Assembly (NCBI GenBank): GCA_023455425.1
Contig: JAEYCM010000046.1
Coordinates: forward strand, 1 to 64,000
Source: Bacillota bacterium
GTDB lineage: Bacteria; Bacillota; Clostridia; Christensenellales; CAG-138
Length of the DNA stretch: 64,000 nt
Direction: 5' to 3'
Shown here: piece after piece, positions 54,764 to 62,644 of the stretch
How the letters are laid out: each line of letters starts with the position of its first letter
How positions within the stretch are numbered: position 1 is the first letter of the stretch
The notes under the pieces: model-generated
The model's input: the letters and a program-made list of their open reading frames with translations, nothing else
Databases searched by the model: none
Told to the model about the DNA's origin: nothing
Translations under genes and position numbers: made by a program

Positions 54764-55238
54764 CGAAAACCCCTCCTAGCTGGTTTTTCAGGAGCGCCCT
54801 CCCGCGCTGCAGCCACGAGCCCACCGTGGCGGGGTTGGCCTGGAGGATGCGCGCGATTTCCGCAATGGAATACCCTTCGTAGTAGTGGAGATGCAGCGGC
54901 AGCTTATATTTGTCCTCCAGTTCCAATACCGCAGAAAGCAGCGTGTGTTCCTCCGGGGGAAGGCTCAGGATGTCCTCATTCAAAGGCAGCGGCGCGTTTT
55001 TGCGCCTGCGCAGCGCGTCCTTGCACTTGTTGGCCGTTACGCGGATGAGCCAGGCCTTTTCATGCGCTTCGTCCACAAAGGCCGGCGCTTTTTCAAGGTA
55101 GGTGAAAAATACCTCCTGCACGATATCCTCGGCGTCCTGCACGTTCCTGGTATAGGTGAACGCAAGCCGCACAAGGCTCGTTGAATGCGTTTTGACCGCA
55201 TGTTTGATCGCGTTGTTGAGATCGGGTTGGGCATGCAT
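54756..55238 (-). CDS. ECF-type RNA polymerase sigma factor
   Basis: A 160-residue sigma-70 family member. Region 2 (RLAFTYTRNVQDAEDIVQEVFFTYL ...) and region 4 (LPLHLHYYEGYSIAEIARILQANPATVGSWLQRGR) are both visible, without regions 1 and 3. ATG 55238 was chosen because an AGGAGGT lies about twelve bases upstream; the long frame to 55499 is leader. The next gene is a probable anti-sigma factor. Targets and signal are unknown. Confidence 0.9.
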   Translation of the reverse strand: MHAQPDLNNAIKHAVKTHSTSLVRLAFTYTRNVQDAEDIVQEVFFTYLEKAPAFVDEAHEKAWLIRVTANKCKDALRRRKNAPLPLNEDILSLPPEEHTLLSAVLELEDKYKLPLHLHYYEGYSIAEIARILQANPATVGSWLQRGRALLKNQLGGVFDV

Positions 55239-55421
55239 GCGCTCTTTCCACCTCCTCATCCATATAAACGAATAGAGCATGCGCAATTTTGCATGAAAGT
55301 CTGCCCGGAATAAAAAATATTTTTCATTGATATGAATACGAACAAAAGGGCATTCCGAAACAAATGGAAAAGTGCCATATGTCCATGGTAAAATAAAACA
55401 AATATGGTTAAGGGGAACAAT

Positions 55422-55916
55422 ATGAAACTGGAGACGGAACGGCTGCTGCTTGTGCCGCTTGACGCCCGGCAGCTGCGGCTGTGGATAGAGGATGTACATA
55501 CGCTCGAGCGCGAACTAGGTTGCGCCTACCGCGCCGAACCGCTGGCAGGCGAATTCCTGAACATCGTACAGGGGCAGCTTGAAACGGTGGAGCGGGATGA
55601 AGCGAACACGCTGTTCCATACGTTCTGGTTTTTAATACGCAAGGAAGACGGCGCGGTGGTGGGATCGGCGGATTTTAAGAATGTGCCGGACCAGAACGGG
55701 GAAGTGGAAATCGGCTACGGGCTTGGGGAAGCGCACTGCGGGCGCGGATATATGACGGAAGCCGTTGCCGCCATGTGCCATTGGGCGCTTCATGAAGCAC
55801 GGGTAAAACATGTCATTGCCGAAACGGAACGCGAAAACCTGCCGTCCCAGCGGGTATTGGAACGTTGCGGCTTTACGCAGTACTGGCAGGGCAATACGCT
55901 GTGGTGGAAGCTTTGA
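55422..55916 (+). CDS. GNAT acetyltransferase
   Basis: A 164-residue RimJ/RimL-like acetyltransferase (MKLETERLLLVPLDA ... IGYGLGEAHCGRGYMTEAV ... ETERENLPSQRVLERCGFTQY). The GNAT acetyl-CoA loop is GRGYMTEA. ATG 55422 follows TTAAGGGGAAC. Substrate unknown. A hairpin at 55941-55966 separates it from the convergent rpsR. Confidence 0.9.
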   Translation: MKLETERLLLVPLDARQLRLWIEDVHTLERELGCAYRAEPLAGEFLNIVQGQLETVERDEANTLFHTFWFLIRKEDGAVVGSADFKNVPDQNGEVEIGYGLGEAHCGRGYMTEAVAAMCHWALHEARVKHVIAETERENLPSQRVLERCGFTQYWQGNTLWWKL

Positions 55917-55940
55917 AGAGGGCCATTTTATGCGAATAAA

Positions 55941-55966
55941 AAAAGAGCAGCGGTTGCTGCTCTTTT
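55941..55966. terminator. Bidirectional terminator between GNAT gene and rpsR
   Basis: Arms AAAAGAGCAGC and GCTGCTCTTTT around GGTT; A-runs and T-runs flank it on both sides. Confidence 0.93.
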
Positions 55967-56002
55967 GTGCTAAGCGTCCATAAGGTGTTTGTTCTGTGTA
56001 TC

Positions 56003-56248
56003 TTAGTCCGATACGTAGGGAAGAAGGGCGACGACGCGGGCCCGCTTGATGGCAATTGCCAGATCACGCTGGTGCTTTGCGCACACGCCGGACATCCGGC
56101 GGGGCATGATCTTGCCGCGCTCAGTGATGCACTTGCGCAGGCGTGCGGTATCCTTATAGTCGATATGCTCCATCTTATCCACGCAGAACTGGCAGACCTT
56201 GCGCCTGCCCTTACGCCCGCCGCGCGGACGCATTTTACGTTCTTCCAT
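56003..56248 (-). CDS. rpsR: 30S ribosomal protein S18
   Basis: 81 residues, with the S18 core KVCQFCVDKMEHIDYKDTAR and TGVCAKHQRDLAIAIKRARV. It also has the two-cysteine CxxC of zinc-binding S18. Third gene of rpsF-ssb-rpsR. Confidence 0.97.
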   Translation of the reverse strand: MEERKMRPRGGRKGRRKVCQFCVDKMEHIDYKDTARLRKCITERGKIMPRRMSGVCAKHQRDLAIAIKRARVVALLPYVSD

Positions 56249-56296
56249 GGGTATTCCTCCTATCTTTCAATCCTGGGGGTGGGCCGGACGCGCTCC

Positions 56297-56743
56297 TCAG
56301 AAAGGAAGCTCGTCCTCGCTGATGTTTTCAAAACCTGCAAGGTCCGGCAGCGGCGAAGCGTTCTTCTGGCCGCTTCCCGACGTGTAGGCGGGCGCACCGC
56401 CCGAATAAGGGGCGCCGCCTTCCGCGTTCTTGGGCGTGAGGAATTCCACCTCGTCCGCCGTAATGTCAAGCGACATACGCGTTGCGCCGTTTTTATCCTC
56501 GTAGGTACGGGGTTGCAGCTCGCCTACCACTGCCACTTTGCGGCCCTTGGCCAAAAAGCGCTGGCAGTTATCGCCCAACTGCCGCCATGCGTTGATGCGG
56601 AAAAAATCCGTCTGGCGCTCGCCGCCGGCCTGTGAAAAGCGGCGGTTGACTGCGATGTTGAATGAGCAAACAGAAACGCCGGACTGCGTGGTGCGGGTTT
56701 CCGGGTCATTCGTCAGGTTGCCGATGAGAATGATCTTGTTCAT
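56297..56743 (-). CDS. ssb: Single-stranded DNA-binding protein
   Basis: 148 residues: OB fold (MNKIILIGNLTNDPETRTTQ) and a Gly/Ser/Pro-rich tail ending in the acidic tip EDELPF that binds partner proteins. Between rpsF and rpsR as usual. Confidence 0.97.
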   Translation of the reverse strand: MNKIILIGNLTNDPETRTTQSGVSVCSFNIAVNRRFSQAGGERQTDFFRINAWRQLGDNCQRFLAKGRKVAVVGELQPRTYEDKNGATRMSLDITADEVEFLTPKNAEGGAPYSGGAPAYTSGSGQKNASPLPDLAGFENISEDELPF

Positions 56744-56802
56744 GCTTCAACCTTCCTTTCAGGCAGCGACTTTCCGTGCGCAGACATGCAAAAGCGACAT
56801 CG

Positions 56803-57090
56803 TTACGCCTCTTTCCGGGTAACCATGTACCTAAGCAGACTTTCGTCGTTCTTAAAGTTACGCTCGAGCTCTTTGGGGAACTCCGGCGCACCGTTGAACG
56901 TCATCAATACATAATAGCCTTCGGTCTTGTAATCGATCGGATAAGCGAGACGGGTTTTGCCCCATTCGTCAATCTTCGAAACTTCACCGCCGTTGGATGT
57001 TACGATGTCGGAATACTTCTGGATGAGGGTTTTGATGACCTCTGCCTCGAGCTCCGGCGTGATGATGTAAAGCGCTTCGTATGCGTTCAC
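56803..57090 (-). CDS. rpsF: 30S ribosomal protein S6
   Basis: A 95-residue protein (MNAYEALYIITPELEAEVIK). The start codon is GTG 57090, eight bases after AGGAGG; GTG 57099 in the same frame would place the ribosome site directly on it. Pairs with S18 in the ribosome; together they may regulate this operon through its leader. Confidence 0.94.
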   Translation of the reverse strand: MNAYEALYIITPELEAEVIKTLIQKYSDIVTSNGGEVSKIDEWGKTRLAYPIDYKTEGYYVLMTFNGAPEFPKELERNFKNDESLLRYMVTRKEA

Positions 57091-57117
57091 GCATTTCACC
57101 TCCTTATGGTCTAAATT

Positions 57118-57191
57118 GGCCGGACATCCATGTGCCCGGCAAGAAGGACGTTAGCAAGAGGTATTGTAGCACAGTTATGATCCGTATGCAA
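57118..57191 (-). promoter_or_regulatory. rpsF operon promoter and leader hairpin
   Basis: Minus-strand promoter TTGCAT (57186-57191), spacer 17, TACAAT (57163-57168). The leader folds a CCGG..ACAT / ATGT..CCGG stem (57118-57140), in the place where S6:S18 autoregulation sites are known in many bacteria. I cannot confirm it matches the published motif. Confidence 0.55.
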
Positions 57192-57293
57192 GGAAATAAC
57201 CTGGATTTTCGGTATTTTCGGGGCATCGGCCCGGGCAAAATTCGTTTTTCACGTCCTTTCCGGTATGGTATAGTAAATTCTGGGGGTGGCGTT

Positions 57294-58118
57294 GTGTTCA
57301 AGATAGGCGATTTCTCCAAACTGACCAAGGTATCCATTCGTATGCTCCGGTATTACGATGAGGCGGGGGTGCTCAAACCGGCTCATATCGACCCGTTCAC
57401 AGGCTACCGGCAGTATGCAATCGAGCAAATTCCTCTGCTCAACAAAATCGTGTTCCTGCGGGACGCGGGCTTTTCCGTTTCGGAAATCGCTGCGGCCGTA
57501 ACGGAAGGGGAGGACCGGTTGTCGGAGCGTTTTGAAGCGAAACGGCAGGAGGTTGCCGCAGCCATTCAAACAGAACAGCAGCGCATGGAAAAATTGACGC
57601 GCGCAATGCGGGATATCGGCAACGAGACGCTTGCCATGCACTATAATGTGTGCGTCAAAAGCGTGCCCGGTTATCAGGCGTTGTGCCTGCGGGAAGTCCT
57701 TCCCGATTATTTTGCGGAAGGCGCGCTTTGGCAGCGCATGACGGCGTTTGCGGAGCGGCACGGCATACAGGCGGATGGCGTTGCGTTTGCCCTTTATCAT
57801 GATCAGGACCACCGGGAAGACCATGTGGATGTGGAAATCTGCGCGGAAGTCGCCCGGATGGGGGAGGATCAAGACGGTTTCGTATTCCGGCAGATAGAGC
57901 CCGTGCCGCTTATGGCCTACACCATGGTATACGGGCCGTTTGCGCGCATTTCAGGGGCATACGCGTCCTTCCTGCGCTTCTTGGAGCAAAACGGCCAATA
58001 TGAACTGCTCTGGCCCAACCGGCAGATCGTGCACCGCGGCCCATGGAATGAGGAAGAGCCGGAGCGGTATCTGACCGAGCTGCAAATCCCGTTAAAACAG
58101 AAGGAAGATTTTGCTTGA
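57294..58118 (+). CDS. MerR family regulator with GyrI-like sensor
   Basis: A 274-residue regulator. The MerR winged helix starts at FKIGDFSKLTKVSIRMLRYY; a helical dimer linker follows; then an effector-binding domain (from about residue 115, YNVCVKSVPGYQALCLREV to the end) of the GyrI type. The start is GTG 57294, with GGGGGTGG ahead; the longer frame from 57081 has no ribosome site. Such regulators sense drugs or lipophilic compounds. Followed by trmO. Confidence 0.87.
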   Translation: MFKIGDFSKLTKVSIRMLRYYDEAGVLKPAHIDPFTGYRQYAIEQIPLLNKIVFLRDAGFSVSEIAAAVTEGEDRLSERFEAKRQEVAAAIQTEQQRMEKLTRAMRDIGNETLAMHYNVCVKSVPGYQALCLREVLPDYFAEGALWQRMTAFAERHGIQADGVAFALYHDQDHREDHVDVEICAEVARMGEDQDGFVFRQIEPVPLMAYTMVYGPFARISGAYASFLRFLEQNGQYELLWPNRQIVHRGPWNEEEPERYLTELQIPLKQKEDFA

Positions 58119-58182
58119 CTCTCACACGGTGTCAGGCCTTAACGTGAAGCATATCAACAAATCAAAACATGGAGGTATGATT

Positions 58183-58659
58183 ATGCAGCGCTTCACGTTG
58201 ACGCCGATCGGGCATATCGAAATCCGGGAGGAAGGCATGTTTGTGCGGCTGGAGCCGGAGTATACGCCCGCTTTGGAGGGGCTCAATGCGTTTTCCCACA
58301 TCAATGTGCTCTGGTGGTTTCATGAGGTTGATGCTCCCGATTATCGCAAGGTGCTCACAGCGCCGCAGCCTTACAAGAATGCGCCCGAAACCATGGGGAT
58401 ATTCGCCACCCGTTCACCCGTGCGGCCCAATCCCGTTGCGCTTTCCACTGCGGAGGTGCTTACGCTGGACCCTCAAAAAGGCCTTATCCAGCTGGGGTAT
58501 ATCGACGCGGACGACGGCTCTCCGGTGCTGGATCTCAAACCCTATACGCCGAGCCTGGACCGCGTCGCAAAGCCCCGCGTTCCCGGCTGGTGCGCGCACT
58601 GGCCCAAAAGCCTGGAGGAATCTGGCCGGTTCGATTGGAGCGGCGAGTTCAATTTTTAA
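58183..58659 (+). CDS. tRNA (adenine-N6) methyltransferase TrmO-like
   Basis: A 158-residue protein of the TsaA/UPF0066 (TrmO) beta-barrel family. The signature GIFATRSPVRPNPV is present. TrmO methylates the N6 of t6A in a tRNA anticodon loop using SAM. ATG 58183 is selected because GGAGGT is seven bases ahead; ATG 58177 is too close. Related proteins of other function exist, so the exact tRNA target is inferred. Confidence 0.85.
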   Translation: MQRFTLTPIGHIEIREEGMFVRLEPEYTPALEGLNAFSHINVLWWFHEVDAPDYRKVLTAPQPYKNAPETMGIFATRSPVRPNPVALSTAEVLTLDPQKGLIQLGYIDADDGSPVLDLKPYTPSLDRVAKPRVPGWCAHWPKSLEESGRFDWSGEFNF

Positions 58660-58678
58660 AATCACAGTTCAAAAACAA

Positions 58679-58712
58679 ACGCCGCGCCTTCGATACAGGC
58701 GCGGCGTTTTTA
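58679..58712 (+). terminator. Terminator after TrmO gene
   Basis: Arms AACGCCGCGCCT (58679-58690) and AGGCGCGGCGTT (58697-58708), then TTTA. Confidence 0.88.
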
Positions 58713-58725
58713 TTTATTGCTCTGA

Positions 58726-59991
58726 TTAATTGAAGGCAACGCAGACGGTGGAGAGGTATCCGATCTGCCCGTTCGCCTCGGCCTTGTACCAGTTGCCCTC
58801 GGCGGAAAGGAGCTTGAGCGGCGTGCCTGCCGAAAGCTCGGCAATCACGGGGAAGCTGCTGCCCGGGCCGCTCCGGAAGTTGGCGATGATGCCATCCTTG
58901 ACCCGCGCCTGTATATCCGTTAAGGACGGGGCGGTACTTTCAACCGGCACGGAAACGGCGGAGGAGTCCTTGGTCAGGTACTTGACGCGGACATAGCCGT
59001 AGTCGTCGCCTACCCTGGCCGTCAGCCAATATTTATCCGTCGTCCCAATTACCTCAATTGCTTCGCCTTTTTCAAACTCATACAGCGTGGCGGCCTTGGT
59101 GCTGGGGGACTTGTAGAGGGAGGTCTTATCCGTTGCAAGGTAGATCGGATGCACGGGCACCATGGTGTTGGGGTCCATCAAAAGGAACTTTGTCTGCACA
59201 TAGCCAAGCTTGCCCTTGGATGTTTGCACCTTGCACCAGTCAGGCCCAACCTGCAGGATCTTGAGCGCGGCGCCCGCGGAGAGCGTGACCACCGTCGTAT
59301 CCTTGCTGGCGGAGAACCCGGTGCGCACCGGCACGTTATCCGTCACCACGGTAGCCGTGACAATGGGCGGATCGGTTTTAAAATCTACGGGCTGCTTGTA
59401 GTTTGCATAGCTCACGATATCCGCCTTGAGCGTGCTACGCAGCGCTTCGTTCTTTTCCCGGTTCTTCACAATGGCGCAGACGGTGCCGGGCGGGCAGTTG
59501 TAGAAGATCCACTGCGCAACATGGGGCAGCACCCGGACGCAGCCGTGGGAAAGATTTTTCCCCAGCCCGTTGTATGCGCTCTTGGACATATCGGTGATGG
59601 ATTTGCTGTCATACATCACGGAGTGGATGTATACGCCGCGCACCACCTGCGTCCAGTACTGCGCATACTGGCCGAATGCTACAAAGTAGCCAAAGCGCTC
59701 TTTCAGATGCCCCAGCTTGAATGTGCCGGAACCCGTGGGGTTCTCCTCATTGCCCGTGGTGCACAGGCTCTGGAGCACCATATTGTCATAAGCGCCGGTA
59801 GCGCCTTTTTCATATACGGTGATGATCTGGTTGACAAGGTCGATGTCGATCTTGTAGCGGTTGGGATCGGTGTTGTCGTAATCCACCTTGCTGGTGTAAC
59901 CGGAAAGCACGCTGGCCTTCGCATCCTTTGCGGGTAGCAGCACGGCAAGCAGAAATAAGGCCGCAAGCATGCCCGACAAGAACCGTTTCAT
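58726..59991 (-). CDS. L,D-transpeptidase with three SH3-like domains
   Basis: A 421-residue secreted enzyme. Signal peptide (about residues 1-27), then the YkuD domain with the catalytic block SHGCVRV (H149, C151) and an upstream YIHS. Three bacterial SH3-like repeats follow (about 215-280, 290-350, 360-420; for example FRSGPGSSFPVIAELSAGTPLKLL), which bind the cell wall. It makes 3-3 crosslinks or anchors proteins to peptidoglycan. AGGAGGGATG precedes ATG 59991; the longer frame to 60015 is leader. Confidence 0.93.
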   Translation of the reverse strand: MKRFLSGMLAALFLLAVLLPAKDAKASVLSGYTSKVDYDNTDPNRYKIDIDLVNQIITVYEKGATGAYDNMVLQSLCTTGNEENPTGSGTFKLGHLKERFGYFVAFGQYAQYWTQVVRGVYIHSVMYDSKSITDMSKSAYNGLGKNLSHGCVRVLPHVAQWIFYNCPPGTVCAIVKNREKNEALRSTLKADIVSYANYKQPVDFKTDPPIVTATVVTDNVPVRTGFSASKDTTVVTLSAGAALKILQVGPDWCKVQTSKGKLGYVQTKFLLMDPNTMVPVHPIYLATDKTSLYKSPSTKAATLYEFEKGEAIEVIGTTDKYWLTARVGDDYGYVRVKYLTKDSSAVSVPVESTAPSLTDIQARVKDGIIANFRSGPGSSFPVIAELSAGTPLKLLSAEGNWYKAEANGQIGYLSTVCVAFN

Positions 59992-60258
59992 ATGGCATCC
60001 CTCCTGAGGTTTCATCCGCCCGGAAAAACGTGGGCGGCTTTCTTTACTCTAACAAGTATGGACAACAGGTACAATACTTTCGCGGCAATCTCTTACGGAT
60101 TTACAAAATGTTCATGGCTGCGCGCCGCGCTTTCTGCCGGAATGAACCGTGCGGGCCGTACATAGCATACAATAGGCGGAGTATTCCGCTTATGATAAAT
60201 AGGATACGACCGGGCGCCGGTTCTTTGGCGGCCCGGGCGGACGGGAGGGCGAACGCCC

Positions 60259-61230
60259 TTGCAAAAACGCAGGACGGGGGTGTTTCTTATCTGTACCGTA
60301 GGCATTTACCTGTTTTTATACGGTTTGTTCTTTGGCGGGTGGGGCGCCAGGCCACCCGGCCCTTATACCTATGAATGCATGCAGCGCGATCTTGCGGCGC
60401 TCAAAACGAAATATCCGGGGACGCTGCAGGTGGAAGTGATCGGCCATACCCGTCAAAACCGCGCGATCTACGCCGCGCGCGCCGGGGACCCCGCGGCAAA
60501 CAAGCATGTGCTCATCCAGGCGAGCATCCATGCGCGGGAATATATGACCACGCTCCTTGCCATGCGGCAGTTGGACCGGCTGCTTTCCTCCGGCGTACCC
60601 AAGGGCGTATTGGTGCATATCCTGCCCATGACCAATCCGGACGGCGTGGCGATCAGCCAAACAGGAGAGGCGACGCCGGAGATCATGGCCATCTACGAAC
60701 AGGACCGTTGCATGGAGTACACAAAGCTGCCGTTGCGGCAATATCTCTTTACCTGGAAGGCGAATGCCGCGGGCGTGGACCTCAACCGCAATTTTGACGC
60801 GCAGTGGCAGCGCATCGATACCACGCCGGACCCTTCTTCCGCCAATTATCGCGGACCCGCGCCGGAAAGCGAGCCGGAAACGCGGGCGCTTGTGGACTAT
60901 ACGCGCAGATATCCCTTTGGCGCGACGGTAAGCTACCATGCGACCGGGAGTGAAATCTATTATGATTTCGGCAAAAACGACGCCGTAAACCAAGCGGGAC
61001 TTATGTTGGCCCGCGCGGTCGCCAAAGAAACCGGCTATAAAATTGTACCGGACGACGGGACCTCTTTTGGCGGATTTAAGGATTGGGCGATCGAGCGCCT
61101 TTCCATCCCTTCCCTTACGATAGAGGTGGGAAAACATCCCACACCGCTTCCGTCCTATGAATATTTTTCCATATGGAGCAAAAATAAAAATATCCCGTAT
61201 ATCTTAATCGATTTCATCAAATATCGATGA
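60259..61230 (+). CDS. Secreted M14 metallocarboxypeptidase
   Basis: A 323-residue zinc peptidase, starting at TTG 60259 (GGGAGGG about ten bases ahead). An N-terminal hydrophobic segment (about residues 8-26) makes it secreted or anchored. Zinc ligands are HxxE (H91, E94 in SIHAREY) and H227 (SYHATG), with DLNRNFD (substrate carboxylate-binding) and catalytic E289 (TIEVG). The group includes gamma-D-glutamyl-diaminopimelate peptidases that trim peptidoglycan, which fits the neighbouring L,D-transpeptidase gene on the other strand. Confidence 0.9.
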   Translation: MQKRRTGVFLICTVGIYLFLYGLFFGGWGARPPGPYTYECMQRDLAALKTKYPGTLQVEVIGHTRQNRAIYAARAGDPAANKHVLIQASIHAREYMTTLLAMRQLDRLLSSGVPKGVLVHILPMTNPDGVAISQTGEATPEIMAIYEQDRCMEYTKLPLRQYLFTWKANAAGVDLNRNFDAQWQRIDTTPDPSSANYRGPAPESEPETRALVDYTRRYPFGATVSYHATGSEIYYDFGKNDAVNQAGLMLARAVAKETGYKIVPDDGTSFGGFKDWAIERLSIPSLTIEVGKHPTPLPSYEYFSIWSKNKNIPYILIDFIKYR

Positions 61231-61272
61231 ATTCGAACAAAAGCTAACAATTCTGATATGCAATAACGTGTA

Positions 61273-61301
61273 TTGACAGATAAAACACGCTGAATTATAA
61301 T
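61273..61301 (+). promoter_or_regulatory. Promoter of the second sugar ABC operon
   Basis: TTGACA (61273-61278), spacer 17, TATAAT (61296-61301): a near-consensus promoter. Confidence 0.85.
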
Positions 61302-61326
61302 TCTTATGTTAAACGGCTTTATTAAA

Positions 61327-61357
61327 ATTAACGTTAATGTGAAACGACGCACGTTTC
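61327..61357. promoter_or_regulatory. Two palindromic operator candidates downstream of the promoter
   Basis: ATTAACGTTAAT (61327-61338) is a perfect 12-base palindrome with central CpG. A second, GAAACG-5-CGTTTC (61341-61357), has the same half-sites as the fucose operators but wider spacing. Both lie in the transcribed leader. A LacI-family repressor is the likely binder; none is adjacent in the window. Confidence 0.65.
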
Positions 61358-61474
61358 AAGCTATCGCAACATGCATAGCGTTGCTGAGAAGAAAAAAGCC
61401 AAACAGTCAAGAATAAAAACATAAGTTTGAAATGGGTAACACCATTTCAAGTGAATAACTTAGGAGGTAGAACT

Positions 61475-62482
61475 ATGAAAAAACTGATCTCCCTGCTGGT
61501 TCTTGTCGCCATGCTTGCGGCAGCCGCTTTCGGCTGCGCAGCGCCGCAGGAACCCGTCGCACCCGCGCCTGAAGCGCCCGCCGCAGCCACGGAAGCGCCC
61601 GCCGCCGAACCCGCAAAGGAAGGCCCCTACACGTTCGGCTATACCTGCATGACGATGAACAACCCCTTCTTTATCGCGCTGGAAGCTTCCATCCGTGAAG
61701 AAGTGGAAGCCCGCGGGGACAAGCTCATCACCGTGAACCCGCAGATGGACGTTGCGCTGCAGATCTCCCAGATCGAAGACCTGATCGTTCAGGATATCGA
61801 CGCGATCTTCCTCAACCCCGTTGACTGGGAAGGCATCCGCCCCGCGCTGGTCGCCCTGAAGGACGCCGGTATCCCCATCTTCAATTTCGACGCGGAAGTC
61901 AAGGATATGGAATTCGTCACCGCCTATGCCGGTTCCGATAACAAGAACGCCGGCTTCGTCTGCGGCGAAGACCTTGTAAAGCGCTTCCCCGAGGGCGGCA
62001 AGATCGCCGTGCTCGACTCTCCCACCATGAACTCCGTCAACGACCGTATCGCGGGCTTCATGGAAGCCATCGAAGGCAAGGGCTTTGAAATCGTCTACCA
62101 GCAGGACGCCAAGGGCGATCTGCAGACCGCTCTGAAGCTTGCCGAAGATATGCTCCAGATCGCCGAAGCCGATCAGATCATCGCCGTCATGGGCGGTAAC
62201 GATCCCACGGCGCTGGGCATCTGCGCGGCGCTCAAGGCCGCCAACCGCACCGACGTTATCGTGTACGGCGTAGACGGTTCTCCCGAAGCCAAGAAGGAAA
62301 TCTCCGAGGGCACCCTGTTCGCCGGTTCCGGCGCGCAGTCCCCGATTTCCATCGGCAAGGAAAGCGCCAAGCTGGCGTATGCTTACCTTGCAGGCGAGGA
62401 AGTCCCCGCCCGCGTTCCCGTACAGACCTTCCTCATCAACAAGGACAACGTTGCGCAGTATGGCGTGGATGGCTGGCAATAA
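61475..62482 (+). CDS. Second sugar ABC transporter substrate-binding lipoprotein
   Basis: A 335-residue lipoprotein. Signal peptide ending AAFGC, linker of APAPEAPAAATEAPAA type, then the ribose/galactose-binding fold (YTFGYTCMTMNNPFFIALEASI; GDKLITVNPQMDVALQISQIEDL; VYGVDGSPEAKKEI). The ribosome site AGGAGGTAGAACT sets ATG 61475. CUT2 type, different from the one at 30362 apart from linker. Substrate may be ribose- or galactose-like. A hairpin lies between it and the ATPase gene. Confidence 0.93.
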   Translation: MKKLISLLVLVAMLAAAAFGCAAPQEPVAPAPEAPAAATEAPAAEPAKEGPYTFGYTCMTMNNPFFIALEASIREEVEARGDKLITVNPQMDVALQISQIEDLIVQDIDAIFLNPVDWEGIRPALVALKDAGIPIFNFDAEVKDMEFVTAYAGSDNKNAGFVCGEDLVKRFPEGGKIAVLDSPTMNSVNDRIAGFMEAIEGKGFEIVYQQDAKGDLQTALKLAEDMLQIAEADQIIAVMGGNDPTALGICAALKAANRTDVIVYGVDGSPEAKKEISEGTLFAGSGAQSPISIGKESAKLAYAYLAGEEVPARVPVQTFLINKDNVAQYGVDGWQ

Positions 62483-62528
62483 GCCTCAGGCATTCTGCCG
62501 ACACGCGCGCATAGCGTAAACAGGAAGC

Positions 62529-62562
62529 GGGGCTGCTGGAAAGCTACTTTTTATGCAGCCCC
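62529..62562 (+). terminator. Hairpin between second SBP and ATPase genes
   Basis: GGGGCTGC (62529-62536) and GCAGCCCC (62555-62562), an 18-base loop with a T-run inside, then ACTTCTTT. It probably lets the binding-protein mRNA be made in excess over the ATPase. Confidence 0.55.
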
Positions 62563-62644
62563 ACTTCTTTATGCACGAAAGGGCATCCGCCGTCGCACCA
62601 TAATCGTTGCGGCGCTATACTCCATAAGAAGAGGGTGAATACAA

